The position numbers and the translations under genes were made by a program. DNA of 64,000 nt from Lachnospiraceae bacterium. GTDB lineage: Bacteria; Bacillota; Clostridia; Lachnospirales; Lachnospiraceae. The stretch spans positions 1 through 64,000 of the forward strand of contig JAFTFE010000047.1 in assembly GCA_017449765.1 (NCBI GenBank), given 5' to 3'. Positions within the stretch are counted from its first letter, which is position 1. Every line of letters starts with the position of its first letter. The notes beneath the pieces were generated by a model. That model saw nothing but the letters and a program-made list of their open reading frames with translations. It did not search any database and had not been told where the DNA came from. This document shows, one piece after another, positions 17,249 to 25,812 of this stretch.

Positions 17249-17986
17249 TTGGAAAATGGCGCTGTAATAAGGAGCAGGCTGGATTTGCTTATCCGGCTTA
17301 CGGACACTACCACAGGTCAAGCCATTAACTCACAGAGTGTTGAGTTTTGGAAAGACGGAAAACAACTGCTTACAAGACCGAGAGGCGATGGCAACTATAT
17401 CTTTGTAGATATGGGAAGAGATAATTCTTTGATGAAGATAATCGCTCCGGGCTATGATCCGCAGGAGTTTCTTCTGGACTATGAAACACTTGATGAGAGG
17501 ATGCCTTCCATAGATATATTCCTGATACCGTCAGAGAATAATGAATCGGTACTGACCCTGTCCGGAAAGATGCGGGGCCTTAAACAAATTGAGGCGGTGC
17601 AGCTTGGCAAACCGGTTTGCAGCATAAGTGAATTTAATCCAAAGGATAACAAATTGTCGCTCTTTTTGCCTAACAGGCAGATGAATCTGGAGGGAGGACA
17701 TTACGGAATCCTGCATGGAGAAAAGGACTATGAACATTTTATAGTCAAAGAGCAGACTAACCGGACGACGGTTAGGCTCAAGGAAAAATTAAATGATGAG
17801 GTTGCCGTAGGAAACGAGATTTACCGAATTGTGTTCGGGAATGTTGACAGCAAGGGTAATTACATTTTAAGAGTACGTGATACGGCAGACAAACTCAGGT
17901 ATTTGGTGAGATTTCAGACGGATGATAAACTTAAATACCGGGTTTACAGCTTTGAAGGCAAAGAAGTCTTCGAAGAAAAGACATAA
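17249..17986 (+). CDS. Ig-like/carboxypeptidase-regulatory-type CIS accessory protein
   Basis: 245 residues starting at TTG 17249, about ten bases after GGGAGGGG; no other start fits the frame. Residues 10-100 (LDLLIRLTDTTTGQAI, GNYIFVDM, APGYDPQE) look like a carboxypeptidase-regulatory or Ig-like beta-sandwich. The second half is beta-rich (GGHYGILHGEKDYEHF). Such proteins often sit beside the DUF4255 gene in CIS clusters, perhaps as a particle decoration or cap partner; I cannot assign a defined place. It is tightly packed between the cap gene and the PAAR-like gene. Confidence 0.6.
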   Translation: MENGAVIRSRLDLLIRLTDTTTGQAINSQSVEFWKDGKQLLTRPRGDGNYIFVDMGRDNSLMKIIAPGYDPQEFLLDYETLDERMPSIDIFLIPSENNESVLTLSGKMRGLKQIEAVQLGKPVCSISEFNPKDNKLSLFLPNRQMNLEGGHYGILHGEKDYEHFIVKEQTNRTTVRLKEKLNDEVAVGNEIYRIVFGNVDSKGNYILRVRDTADKLRYLVRFQTDDKLKYRVYSFEGKEVFEEKT

Positions 17987-17997
17987 AGGAGGCAATT

Positions 17998-18387
17998 ATG
18001 GGACAGCTTGTAACAACCGGAGCAACCCTGATGTGCAGTATGGGTCTTTCGCCATCAACCTTAAATGTCACCAGTCAGCAGACGGTTTTGTCTGACGGAA
18101 AGCCGGTGGCAACCATACAGGATGGTGCAGGCATGACAAACGTACCTCCGTTTGGTATGTGCACATCACTTGCAAACCCACAGGTTGCGGCAGCAACATC
18201 AGCTGCTATGGGTGTACTTACACCGCAGCCCTGTGTTCCTCAGACGGGAGGTGCATGGATTCCGTCTCAGGTAACGGTATCAGCAGGAGGAAAACCCTGC
18301 CTCACCAATGATTGTAAGCTGGTATGTGCTTATGCGGGTAACATCAGCATCGCCATGCCGGGTCAATTAATTTCAAGCGTAAGCTAA
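17998..18387 (+). CDS. DUF4280 PAAR-like spike-tip protein
   Basis: 129 residues. It has the DUF4280 pattern: a G-A-T-x-x-C-S start (residues 6-14), PFGMC (52-56), PQPCVP (76-81) and KPCLTNDCKL-CAY (100-112), with cysteines likely binding a metal. DUF4280 proteins take the place of PAAR at the tip of injection-system spikes, sharpening the spike and sometimes carrying cargo. It follows AAAGGAGG. The glycine- and alanine-rich composition fits a beta-roll. Its gene lies before the sheath rather than beside the spike gene. Confidence 0.85.
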   Translation: MGQLVTTGATLMCSMGLSPSTLNVTSQQTVLSDGKPVATIQDGAGMTNVPPFGMCTSLANPQVAAATSAAMGVLTPQPCVPQTGGAWIPSQVTVSAGGKPCLTNDCKLVCAYAGNISIAMPGQLISSVS

Positions 18388-18405
18388 ATTGAAAGGAGAT
18401 TATAA

Positions 18406-20121
18406 ATGGCTGAATTTTTTTCACCGGGCGTTTATGTAGAAGAGTATGACAATACTCCACGTAGCATAGAGGGTGTCGGTACCAGCACCGCAGGCTTCAT
18501 AGGCTTTGCAGAAAAGGGTGCAACGGTAGGAGCACCGGCCCTTGTAACCAATTTTAAAAGCTTCACAAAACAATTTGGAGGCTTTTTATCCGAATATACA
18601 CATGGAGAATATCGTTTTCTTGCAAACAGTGTTGAACAGTTCTTTGCAAATGGCGGAACACGCTGCTATGTAAGCCGTGTTATCCCTAAGGATGCGGTAA
18701 GTGCAAAGAAGAAGATGGGAATCTTAACAGTAACAGCAGCTAATGAAGGTAAGTGGGGTAACAGAATCCAGATTTCCTTAAGTACTGTTACAAAGCGTAA
18801 GATGCAGCTTATAGCAAAATCAGGAGAAGCATCTTATATCGCTAAAAGCGTAGACGGCTTCCGCGAAGGTGACGTAGTTACCGTAAACGGAGAATATAAT
18901 CGTATAGCAACTATATATGATTCAACAGTAACCTTTGAAAATAAATTCAAGGGTGACGTGGTAGATGAGTCAGTTATACCAAAGACTGTTGTATACCTTG
19001 TAACATTTAATGCACAGATACGTTTTAATGATGATGTTGAAAACTATGCAGATCTTTCACTCAATATCACATCACCTAATTATATCGTATCAAGACTTGC
19101 AATAAGTGAACTTGTTAAGGTTGAGGCAGCACAGGTTAAGGATGCAGGAAATCCTGTTGAGGCAATTCTCGGTAAGGGTGTAACAGACGGAATGTTTACA
19201 CTTGAAGGTGGTTCTGACGGTTCTATAGCCAAGGTAAATGCCGGAACATTTATAGGTGTTGATGAAGGCCCCGGCAAGAGAACAGGTATCCAGTCCTTCC
19301 TTGAAAATGACGTAGTAAGCATGATAGCTGTTCCGGGTGTAACAATTCCTGAGGTTATCGTAGCACTTGTAGCACAGTGTGAGAATACAAGAAGCCGCTT
19401 TGCGGTTATTGATATGCCGGGCGATTCATATAAGACAGATGAGCTTATCCAGTACAGAAGCATGATTGATTCAACTTATGCTGCTATGTATCATCCATGG
19501 ATTCAGGTATTTGACAGAAGCTCAAGTAAGCCTGATTTCATTCCACCTTCAGGTGCTGTTATGGGTGTTTACTCAAGAACAGATATCAATCGTGGAGTAC
19601 ATAAGGCACCTGCCAATGAAACAGTATTTTGTACAGGTCTTAAGGTTAATTATACTAAGGAAGAGCAGGATATACTTAATCCTGAAGGAATTAACCTTAT
19701 AAGAAATATCCCGGGACAGGGAATACGTGTATGGGGTGCAAGAACAGCAAGCTCCAACAGTGCATTCAAATATGTCAATGTAAGAAGACTCTTTATCTTC
19801 GTTGAAGAGAGCATCAAGGCTAATACAAGCTGGGTAGTATTTGAACCAAACGATCCTACACTTTGGCAGAGAGTGAGCCTTACAATCAGCTCCTTCCTTG
19901 ACAGTATGTGGCGTTCAGGTCAGCTTTCAGGTGCATCACCTGCAGAGGCATACTTTGTAGAAATCGGACCGCAGACTATGAGCCGTGAGGATATCTTAAA
20001 CGGAAGACTTATCTGTAATATAGGTATCGCTCCATCAAGACCTGCAGAGTTTGTAATCTTCAGAGTAACACAGCATACTGCAGAAGCAGGCGGAGCCGTT
20101 GAAGAGAATGCAGAAGGCTAA
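18406..20121 (+). CDS. Contractile tail sheath protein
   Basis: 571 residues. The N-terminus FFSPGVYVEEYDNTPR followed by IEGVGTSTAGFIGFAEKG is the standard sheath opening. The C-terminus SMWRSGQLSGASPAEAYFVE with REDILNGRLICNIGIAPSRP-EF is the conserved domain that joins sheath subunits into the contractile helix. Length is between Afp2-4 sheaths and Myoviridae gp18. Only one sheath gene is present, whereas Afp has three. It is preceded by GAAAGGAG and followed by the tube gene. Codon use is noticeably smoother than in neighbours, which fits high expression. Confidence 0.95.
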   Translation: MAEFFSPGVYVEEYDNTPRSIEGVGTSTAGFIGFAEKGATVGAPALVTNFKSFTKQFGGFLSEYTHGEYRFLANSVEQFFANGGTRCYVSRVIPKDAVSAKKKMGILTVTAANEGKWGNRIQISLSTVTKRKMQLIAKSGEASYIAKSVDGFREGDVVTVNGEYNRIATIYDSTVTFENKFKGDVVDESVIPKTVVYLVTFNAQIRFNDDVENYADLSLNITSPNYIVSRLAISELVKVEAAQVKDAGNPVEAILGKGVTDGMFTLEGGSDGSIAKVNAGTFIGVDEGPGKRTGIQSFLENDVVSMIAVPGVTIPEVIVALVAQCENTRSRFAVIDMPGDSYKTDELIQYRSMIDSTYAAMYHPWIQVFDRSSSKPDFIPPSGAVMGVYSRTDINRGVHKAPANETVFCTGLKVNYTKEEQDILNPEGINLIRNIPGQGIRVWGARTASSNSAFKYVNVRRLFIFVEESIKANTSWVVFEPNDPTLWQRVSLTISSFLDSMWRSGQLSGASPAEAYFVEIGPQTMSREDILNGRLICNIGIAPSRPAEFVIFRVTQHTAEAGGAVEENAEG

Positions 20122-20193
20122 ATAATTTGATGGCAGTTGTTAAGGGACTGCATCGTGAAAATCAGTTAAGAATAGATAAAGGAGAATTAAGTT

Positions 20194-20694
20194 ATGGCAG
20201 ATAATCCATATCAGAACAGTAAAGGGCTCGCTTATCCCTTAACCAAGATGAACTTTAAGGTGAGTGTGGCAAACGTAGAAGGTACTGCTGCATTCTCACA
20301 GGTAACAGGCATTGAAGCAACAGTGGATGTTATAGAGTTTCGTCAGGGTAATGCAAACTCACTTGCACCTGTTAAGATTCCGGGACTTGTTAAGCATGGT
20401 AATGTAACACTTCGTTTTGGTTATACATTAGACAGTGCATTTAAGACATGGATTCAGGAGTGTGTCAGTGAGACAAGAGGTGAGATTCCAAGAAACGATG
20501 TACAGATAGAGCTTATAGATATAAACGGTGGAGCACCACAGCAGTATTCTACAGCTATAACAGGTACTCGTGTATGGCTTCTTACTAACGCATGGGTTAC
20601 CAAGTATACTGCTCCTGAGCTTGATGCTAAGACAAGTGATGTCGCAATCGAGTCAGTAGAGCTTGCATACGAGGAGCTTATAATACCAAACTAA
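20194..20694 (+). CDS. Inner tube protein (gp19/Afp1-like)
   Basis: 166 residues. The order NPYQNSKGLAYPLTKMNFKV, FSQVTGIEATVDVIEFRQGN, KIPGLVKHGNVTLRFG and VAIESVELAYEELI matches the T4-like tail tube family and eCIS tube proteins. Subunits stack as hexamer rings inside the sheath and carry cargo. RBS AAAGGAG lies nine bases upstream. Directly after the gene, two hairpins (20713-20785) interrupt the operon, perhaps to keep tube mRNA abundant relative to the minor genes that follow. Confidence 0.94.
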   Translation: MADNPYQNSKGLAYPLTKMNFKVSVANVEGTAAFSQVTGIEATVDVIEFRQGNANSLAPVKIPGLVKHGNVTLRFGYTLDSAFKTWIQECVSETRGEIPRNDVQIELIDINGGAPQQYSTAITGTRVWLLTNAWVTKYTAPELDAKTSDVAIESVELAYEELIIPN

Positions 20695-20712
20695 GAAATA
20701 TTTATCATACTG

Positions 20713-20785
20713 CACCATGGCCCGATTTTGGGTCGTGGTGTGGTTTGATATATGTATATATTTAAAAATATGCAGATATCAAACC
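20713..20785 (+). promoter_or_regulatory. Double hairpin after the tube gene (mRNA processing or partial terminator)
   Basis: CACCA (20713-20717) through CCCGA pairs with the mirrored GGGTCG-TGGTG (20731-20740). Then GGTTTGATAT (20742-20751) pairs perfectly with ATATCAAACC (20776-20785). There is no strong T-run right after either stem, so a full terminator is unlikely. Position between the most abundant structural gene and minor assembly genes suggests stabilising or tuning of the upstream mRNA. Confidence 0.5.
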
Positions 20786-20836
20786 GCATCATGGGTGGAC
20801 TACTAATAATTATGTTTGTAATAACAGGAGGAAGAT

Positions 20837-21199
20837 ATGGAAACAGTATATGATTTTACATTACCAAAAGGGTATATCGATGCCAACGGAGAGATACATA
20901 AAAACGGAAAAATGAGACTTGCTACCGCAGGAGATGAGATAAGTGCCACAAGGGATCCGAGAGTACTTTCAAACCCTTCTTATCTGACTATCGTTATACT
21001 TTCAAGGGTAGTTACTGAGCTTGAAGGAGTTCAGACCATAAGCGCAACTCTTATCGAGAGACTTTTCACTGCTGATCTTGCTTTTTTGCAGGATATGTAT
21101 CAGAGGATAAACGATATAGAGCCGCCTAAGATGCAGGTTGTTTGTCCGGATTGCGGAAAGACCTTTGAGGTGCCGCTAAATTTTACCATCGGGGAATAA
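20837..21199 (+). CDS. CIS tail-assembly protein with CPDC zinc-knuckle-like motif
   Basis: 120 residues after a strong AGGAGGAAG site. The N-terminal half (FTLPKGYIDANGEIHKNGKMRLAT) and the helical middle match tail assembly/chaperone-type proteins that follow tube genes in contractile tails. VCPDCGKTFEVP (105-116) contains one CxxC pair, half a zinc site. Sixteen bases before the stop lies A-AAT-TTT (21178-21184), a canonical -1 slippery heptamer in register, and the -1 frame is open into the DUF6760 frame. So this gene probably makes a short form and a fused long form, as phage P2 E and E+E' do. The short form alone would be 120 residues. Confidence 0.8.
   Translation: METVYDFTLPKGYIDANGEIHKNGKMRLATAGDEISATRDPRVLSNPSYLTIVILSRVVTELEGVQTISATLIERLFTADLAFLQDMYQRINDIEPPKMQVVCPDCGKTFEVPLNFTIGE
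21178..21184 (+). promoter_or_regulatory. Candidate -1 ribosomal slippery site
   Basis: The zero-frame codons are CTA AAT TTT ACC, giving X-XXY-YYZ with X=A, Y=T, Z=T. Slipping back one base re-pairs both tRNAs as AAA TTT and continues TAC CAT CGG GGA ATA into the next frame with no stop. I see no clear downstream pseudoknot or upstream Shine-Dalgarno stimulator. Confidence 0.55.
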
Positions 21200-21405
21200 G
21201 CCTGTATCCTGAAGAAGAATTATATAGTGAAATGGCATTTATTTCATACTATTTCCATTGGAGTGAGCAGGAGGTTATGCAGATGGAGCATATGGAACGA
21301 AGACGTTGGTGCAGCCAGATATCGAGCATAAACCAAAGCTTAAACCCCGCAGATAATAAAAGAGAGAAGAGTATACTTGATATGAAACCTACGAATATGA
21401 GGTAA
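21184..21405 (+). CDS. DUF6760-like extension, probably expressed by -1 frameshift
   Basis: In the -1 frame relative to the preceding gene this region encodes YHRGISLYPEEELYSEMAF and then YYFHWSEQEVMQMEHMERRRW with QISSINQ. That is the compact pattern of small DUF6760/gpE-like CIS proteins (AFI-YHFHW, ERRRW). The family match begins before the first ATG (21232), which has no real ribosome site, so independent initiation would lose conserved residues. The frame is open from the slippery site to the TAA at 21403. Expected product is a fusion of about 116 plus 73 residues. Independent translation from 21232 (57 residues) remains the alternative. Confidence 0.65.
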   Translation, partial: YHRGISLYPEEELYSEMAFISYYFHWSEQEVMQMEHMERRRWCSQISSINQSLNPADNKREKSILDMKPTNMR

Positions 21406-21411
21406 AAGATT

Positions 21412-22782
21412 ATGGCAGATTCGGATATGACAGGCAACTTAAAAACGAGAACCAATATGACCAATCCCTCGGTTAATTTTAACTTTATGTTAAGAGTCGA
21501 GGCTGCTTTTGATGTTCCGTGCAGAAGTATTAAGGTTATACGTAAGGAAAATGAATATGACTATATACAGGAGGGCGGCGTAAATGACTTTGTACATATG
21601 ATCAGAAAGCCTATATCAAAGCCGTTTACACTGCAGATAGAACGTTATGTCGGAGACCAGTTTTATGATCCGCTTTCTCTTGGAACCAAGCTTTTACTCC
21701 CGGTATTTTTAAGTGTCGGAAGATATCTCAATCCGTCTTTTTTCCTGCCTGACAGACAATATGTATTTACCGGATGTGAGGTAATGAGCAAGGAATACGG
21801 AGAGTTAAATGCAGAAAGGAGCGGACTCCTTACCGAAACCACAACCATAGCATTTTCGCGTATGTATACTATAGACAGTCCATTTGACGGCGAGAAGGAT
21901 ACCTGGGCATTTGACGGTAAGGACAAGGAAGGAAATAAAAAGGGACATAGAAATAAGAACTTAGAGCCTTATGAGCTTAACAAAGAGCAGATGATAGGGC
22001 GTACACAGAGATGGAGTATGGCTCAAAATCACGGTGGTACGGAAAAACGTACAAATGCACCTTCATCAATAAGCTCGCGTCAGAATCTTTTGCTTGATGG
22101 CAATTTGGATATGTCGATGAGCGATATGGCAGATCGTGCAAAGCTCTGGGAATTTGACAAAGAAAAGTCCGAGGGTAATGCTGTACAGTCAGCTATGACA
22201 CCTGAGAAAAAAGGAATTGCCAATCCTGATACCGATACTCAGGAAAAGATGGCCGAAAGAGCTATACAATGGGAGTTTGATACCAAGAAAAACTTCGGAG
22301 GAAAGGGTGATTCCGCCCGTGCCAATGTAGTTGAGGTAAAAGACAGAAGCGGCAATGTCGTCGGTGAAGCAGGACACGGTATAAAGGAAGACCGTGCGGA
22401 TGTTTTGGCAGAACGTGCTGCAAGGTGGGAATTTGATACTAAAGATAATCCGGAAGGAAAGGGCGTAAGCTCACGTCAAAGCAGTAAAAAGATGCTTGAT
22501 CCTGATGGTAACCTTGTGTCAACCGGAATAGGTCTTGAGGAAGGAAATAAAGAAAGCTTTAGTCAAAGAGCAAGTAAATGGGAGTTTGACGGTCAAAAGA
22601 CAAGTGGAAACGGTGTTAAAAACAGAGCCAATTATTCTGAAACAGTCAGTGAAAACGGCGAGACCGTATCCTCGGGTACCGGCGTACCGGAAAAATCCCG
22701 TGCTGAGATGGAAGCAAGGGCAAACCTGTGGCCGGATGTAAAGAGTGCAAAGACGATAGCGGATTTTCTTTCAAATACTTAA
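21412..22782 (+). CDS. Minor tube/tube-initiator-like protein with C-terminal WEFD repeats
   Basis: 456 residues. The first 160 (NPSVNFNFMLRVEAAFDVPC, IRKPISKPFTLQIERYVG, FTGCEVMSKEYGELNAERSG) resemble the tube fold of Afp5-type initiator rings. The rest is a hydrophilic tail with six repeats centred near residues 194, 239, 280, 333, 383 and 433. Each has an (A/R)ER-A-xx-W core, and four read WEFD followed by a K-rich and Gly/Ser-rich segment. Normal Afp5-like proteins lack such a tail. The repeats could be short binding sites, for example for cargo, the next coiled-coil protein or an AAA+ ATPase. The gene follows the DUF6760 frame by six bases. Confidence 0.72.
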   Translation: MADSDMTGNLKTRTNMTNPSVNFNFMLRVEAAFDVPCRSIKVIRKENEYDYIQEGGVNDFVHMIRKPISKPFTLQIERYVGDQFYDPLSLGTKLLLPVFLSVGRYLNPSFFLPDRQYVFTGCEVMSKEYGELNAERSGLLTETTTIAFSRMYTIDSPFDGEKDTWAFDGKDKEGNKKGHRNKNLEPYELNKEQMIGRTQRWSMAQNHGGTEKRTNAPSSISSRQNLLLDGNLDMSMSDMADRAKLWEFDKEKSEGNAVQSAMTPEKKGIANPDTDTQEKMAERAIQWEFDTKKNFGGKGDSARANVVEVKDRSGNVVGEAGHGIKEDRADVLAERAARWEFDTKDNPEGKGVSSRQSSKKMLDPDGNLVSTGIGLEEGNKESFSQRASKWEFDGQKTSGNGVKNRANYSETVSENGETVSSGTGVPEKSRAEMEARANLWPDVKSAKTIADFLSNT

Positions 22783-22812
22783 TAAGATAACACGTGGCGG
22801 TGATTTGGATAT

Positions 22813-24936
22813 ATGTTGAAGATAAAGGCACCAATTGAATTAAAATGTAATACTGATGTCACCTCTGTCGGAGATTCCTTTGGTGAGAAGATACGCGGTA
22901 ATTATGGTGTTATGGGCTCGGGGCTTTCGGGTGAGGAGCTTATGCATCTTGTGAGCCGACCTCCTGAGATATATCTCGGAGAGGGTGGAATAACCAATCT
23001 TGTAAGTGAGTCCAATATAGAAAACAGACAGTTAAACAAGGTTGAAATATTTAATAATTTTCTTAACCGTGTACTTGTCAATACGGATGCCAACCTTACT
23101 TATCAGGACAGGGTTTTTATATCCAACGTTATAAATCAGCTGGGTATAAAAAATGAGAATCAATTTATGCAGCAGGTAGAAAATCTAAAGCAGGAGATAA
23201 ACAATACCGAGGAGCTTGTGAGCCTGTACTGGAATAATTTAAGCCACTTGGAAAGCCTTGTGAACGATTATCGTGAGGGTGATACAAGCATTACAATAAA
23301 TGAGGAAACAAACGATAATAAAGAGCTCTATCTGCATGAAAATATTATGAACCGTCTTATGACGGGAGCACTTTACAGAATCGTACAGAATTTTAGTGAA
23401 CATATATCTGGCGATACGATAATTACTAAAGAAGAGTATCAGATATCCGAGCAAAGCCGTATAACACAGAACATACTGCTTAACCGTCTTAAAAATGTAG
23501 TAAGGCATGAAAGCTCACCTTTGATTTTCAGACATGAAAATATGTATGAGGAAAATGTAGCAGGTGATGAGACGGTAAACGAGGAGACGATTAATAACAG
23601 AGTTAATTCTGCTGTTCTTCTCAATATGATAGACAATATATATCAAAACCGCCATGAAAGCTTTATAAAGGGCGGCAATAAGTTTTATCATATGGAGAGT
23701 ACATTCTATGAGGGTGCAGACAATACCATTCAGAGAATAACGGAAAATGTAAATCAGAATTTTGTATATGCGGGAAGCCTTACCAATACCGAGGAGCGCG
23801 TAGAACAGCTCGGGGATGAGATAGATATAATCAATAATATACTGTCTGAAAGCCATACCGAGCAGTTAAGAATTCTTACGGATGCAGATTATCGTCAATA
23901 CAGAAATACAAGCTACAGAAACAATAACGTAACAAATGTTACAGATAGTCCGGTAAATGTATCTGTCGATGGTACAAGGATAAATCAGGGTGATAATGTA
24001 ACCATAACAGGTGATACGATAAACTTAGGTGACAGCATAACCAATGAAGAAAATCTTATGGTGCATGCTGAGGGTGATGCTAACAGAATAGAAGAAACCA
24101 ATATCGAAATTGAAAATATCAACCGTGAGCTTGCTCTTATCAATGAGCAAAACCTTACGCGTAATGAAGAATATATAAGAAATATTAACAATATCAATCA
24201 AAGACTTAGTCGACCTGCTGTTGAAAACGACAGAGCAAGGACGGTTGCCGACAGCCTTAAGGCTTTGGAAAACCCAATCGAATTCCTGCGTGAGGTTAAA
24301 GAGGAAAACGCTTCAAGGGAAAATGATCAAAGACTCAGAGAGGAAGCAATGCTTGAGGCTCTTCCAATCAGAGAAAGAGAGACGACAAGACTTCTAAAAC
24401 AGTACCTTGAAAGACCGGAGACTCTCCGTGACAGACGAGTCGTTACCGAAAACAATCTTACACAGCTTATGGCTGATGTAAACCGGGTTGAGCGTGAAAA
24501 CCGTATCCGTGAAGAAAAAGAGACGGTAGAACAAAGACAGAAGGAAACTGTTAAGGAAATTGTAACCGAATCTGTTCGCGAATTGCGTCAGGCAAGACCT
24601 GAGATTAAGGTGGAACAAAGACCTGGCGACAAGATATCTCTTGTTCATAAATCTCAGGAAACACTTGTAAATGAAGAGATTATAGATGAGATAGTTTCTC
24701 AAAATTACAGGATAGAAAAACAAAACGAGAAGATTGAAACAATTATAAATAACAATCAGACAGAAACCAAAACGATAATTAATAACGAAGAACATCATGT
24801 TATAACGGAGCAAAACAGGGATATTACCGATGAGGTAAGAAGAAGCATACAGGGACAGATGGATACCATAAAAGACAAGGTATATAACAAGCTTTCCAAG
24901 AGGCTTGCAAATGAAAAAATCAGGAGAGGTTTGTAG
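22813..24936 (+). CDS. Long Asn/Glu-rich coiled-coil CIS protein (tape-measure candidate)
   Basis: 707 residues, almost wholly helical, rich in Asn, Glu and Ile, with coiled-coil heptads through 120-330 and 430-690. One beta-like patch (NVTNVTDSPVNVSVDG, about 375-400) interrupts it. There is no membrane segment and no enzyme motif. It lies between the tube-initiator-like gene and the two CIS-tube adaptors. A helix of this length would span about 100 nm, in range for a tape measure, and no other gene in the structural block fits that role. In Afp the tape measure is coded near the ATPase, so this placement is unusual. The start ATG has only a weak GGTGA site. Confidence 0.5.
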   Translation: MLKIKAPIELKCNTDVTSVGDSFGEKIRGNYGVMGSGLSGEELMHLVSRPPEIYLGEGGITNLVSESNIENRQLNKVEIFNNFLNRVLVNTDANLTYQDRVFISNVINQLGIKNENQFMQQVENLKQEINNTEELVSLYWNNLSHLESLVNDYREGDTSITINEETNDNKELYLHENIMNRLMTGALYRIVQNFSEHISGDTIITKEEYQISEQSRITQNILLNRLKNVVRHESSPLIFRHENMYEENVAGDETVNEETINNRVNSAVLLNMIDNIYQNRHESFIKGGNKFYHMESTFYEGADNTIQRITENVNQNFVYAGSLTNTEERVEQLGDEIDIINNILSESHTEQLRILTDADYRQYRNTSYRNNNVTNVTDSPVNVSVDGTRINQGDNVTITGDTINLGDSITNEENLMVHAEGDANRIEETNIEIENINRELALINEQNLTRNEEYIRNINNINQRLSRPAVENDRARTVADSLKALENPIEFLREVKEENASRENDQRLREEAMLEALPIRERETTRLLKQYLERPETLRDRRVVTENNLTQLMADVNRVERENRIREEKETVEQRQKETVKEIVTESVRELRQARPEIKVEQRPGDKISLVHKSQETLVNEEIIDEIVSQNYRIEKQNEKIETIINNNQTETKTIINNEEHHVITEQNRDITDEVRRSIQGQMDTIKDKVYNKLSKRLANEKIRRGL

Positions 24937-24939
24937 CAT

Positions 24940-25803
24940 ATGAGTTTATTTGATGACTTAAAGGTTTTAAGCGGTGGAGTACCAAAGGCTATACTTTTTG
25001 TTCAAAAACGAAAGCTTTCGTATGACGGAGCGGATAAGTCCACCAATATCAATAAAAATATATCAGCTTTAAGAAATGTAACCAAGGCCGGTAAGTCAAG
25101 CTCTATAGCAAAGCGTATGGAGAAGATGAAACCCGGACAGGTGGTTGGAATCGGTACCATAGGCAGTACCCAGCAGGCGAAGTCCCAGAGTGCAATCGAA
25201 GCCTCTACGGCACTTGCACAGGAAAACTTCTTAAGATTTGAGGTACAGTATAATCCAAATACTATTTCTACAAGAACCAGTGCAGGACGATATCCCGAGT
25301 ACCGTGCCATGGGTGATTCGGGTACCAAGCAGTTTTATATGGTAGAAAGAGAAGCGACTACCTATCTGGATGTACAGCTTATATTTGAAGATGTAAATGT
25401 CCAGAATGCATTTATGACTGAAAACTTAAATCCTACGGCGGCAAATGCCATAGATATGATTGGCAATGTTGCCCGAACCGTAATGGATGATAATTACAGT
25501 ATAAAAAATCAGGTTGAAGGTCTTGTATCGCTTTTGATTAAGCAGAATACGAGAAGAGTAGTATTTTTCTGGTCCGAGATGTTTTTCCATGGCGTTGTGG
25601 AATCGGTTGATGCTACATACACGATGTTTAATAAATTGGGAGATCCCATAAAGGCTACGGTAAATCTTGCCATACGTCAGGCAGCATCCGGTGACGAATA
25701 TAAGTCGGATGCAGAATACTGGGATAAGGCATACAAACAGATATTTAAAGAATCCGGAACAGTATCCGGTGCTATGAATACGATAAACAGATTATTTGGT
25801 TAG
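24940..25803 (+). CDS. CIS-tube/LysM-type baseplate adaptor 1 (Afp7/gp53-like)
   Basis: 287 residues. LRFEVQYNPNTISTRTSAGR, TYLDVQLIFEDVNV, and RVVFFWSEMFFHGVVESVDA followed by TYTMFNKLGDP form the consensus of the contractile-injection-system tube/adaptor domain, which often ends in LysM in other clusters. These proteins join the tube to the spike hub within the baseplate. It starts three bases after the previous stop, with GGAGAGG upstream. It is a paralogue of the next gene but lacks the long acidic tail. Confidence 0.8.
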   Translation: MSLFDDLKVLSGGVPKAILFVQKRKLSYDGADKSTNINKNISALRNVTKAGKSSSIAKRMEKMKPGQVVGIGTIGSTQQAKSQSAIEASTALAQENFLRFEVQYNPNTISTRTSAGRYPEYRAMGDSGTKQFYMVEREATTYLDVQLIFEDVNVQNAFMTENLNPTAANAIDMIGNVARTVMDDNYSIKNQVEGLVSLLIKQNTRRVVFFWSEMFFHGVVESVDATYTMFNKLGDPIKATVNLAIRQAASGDEYKSDAEYWDKAYKQIFKESGTVSGAMNTINRLFG

Positions 25804-25812
25804 GAGTAGGAT

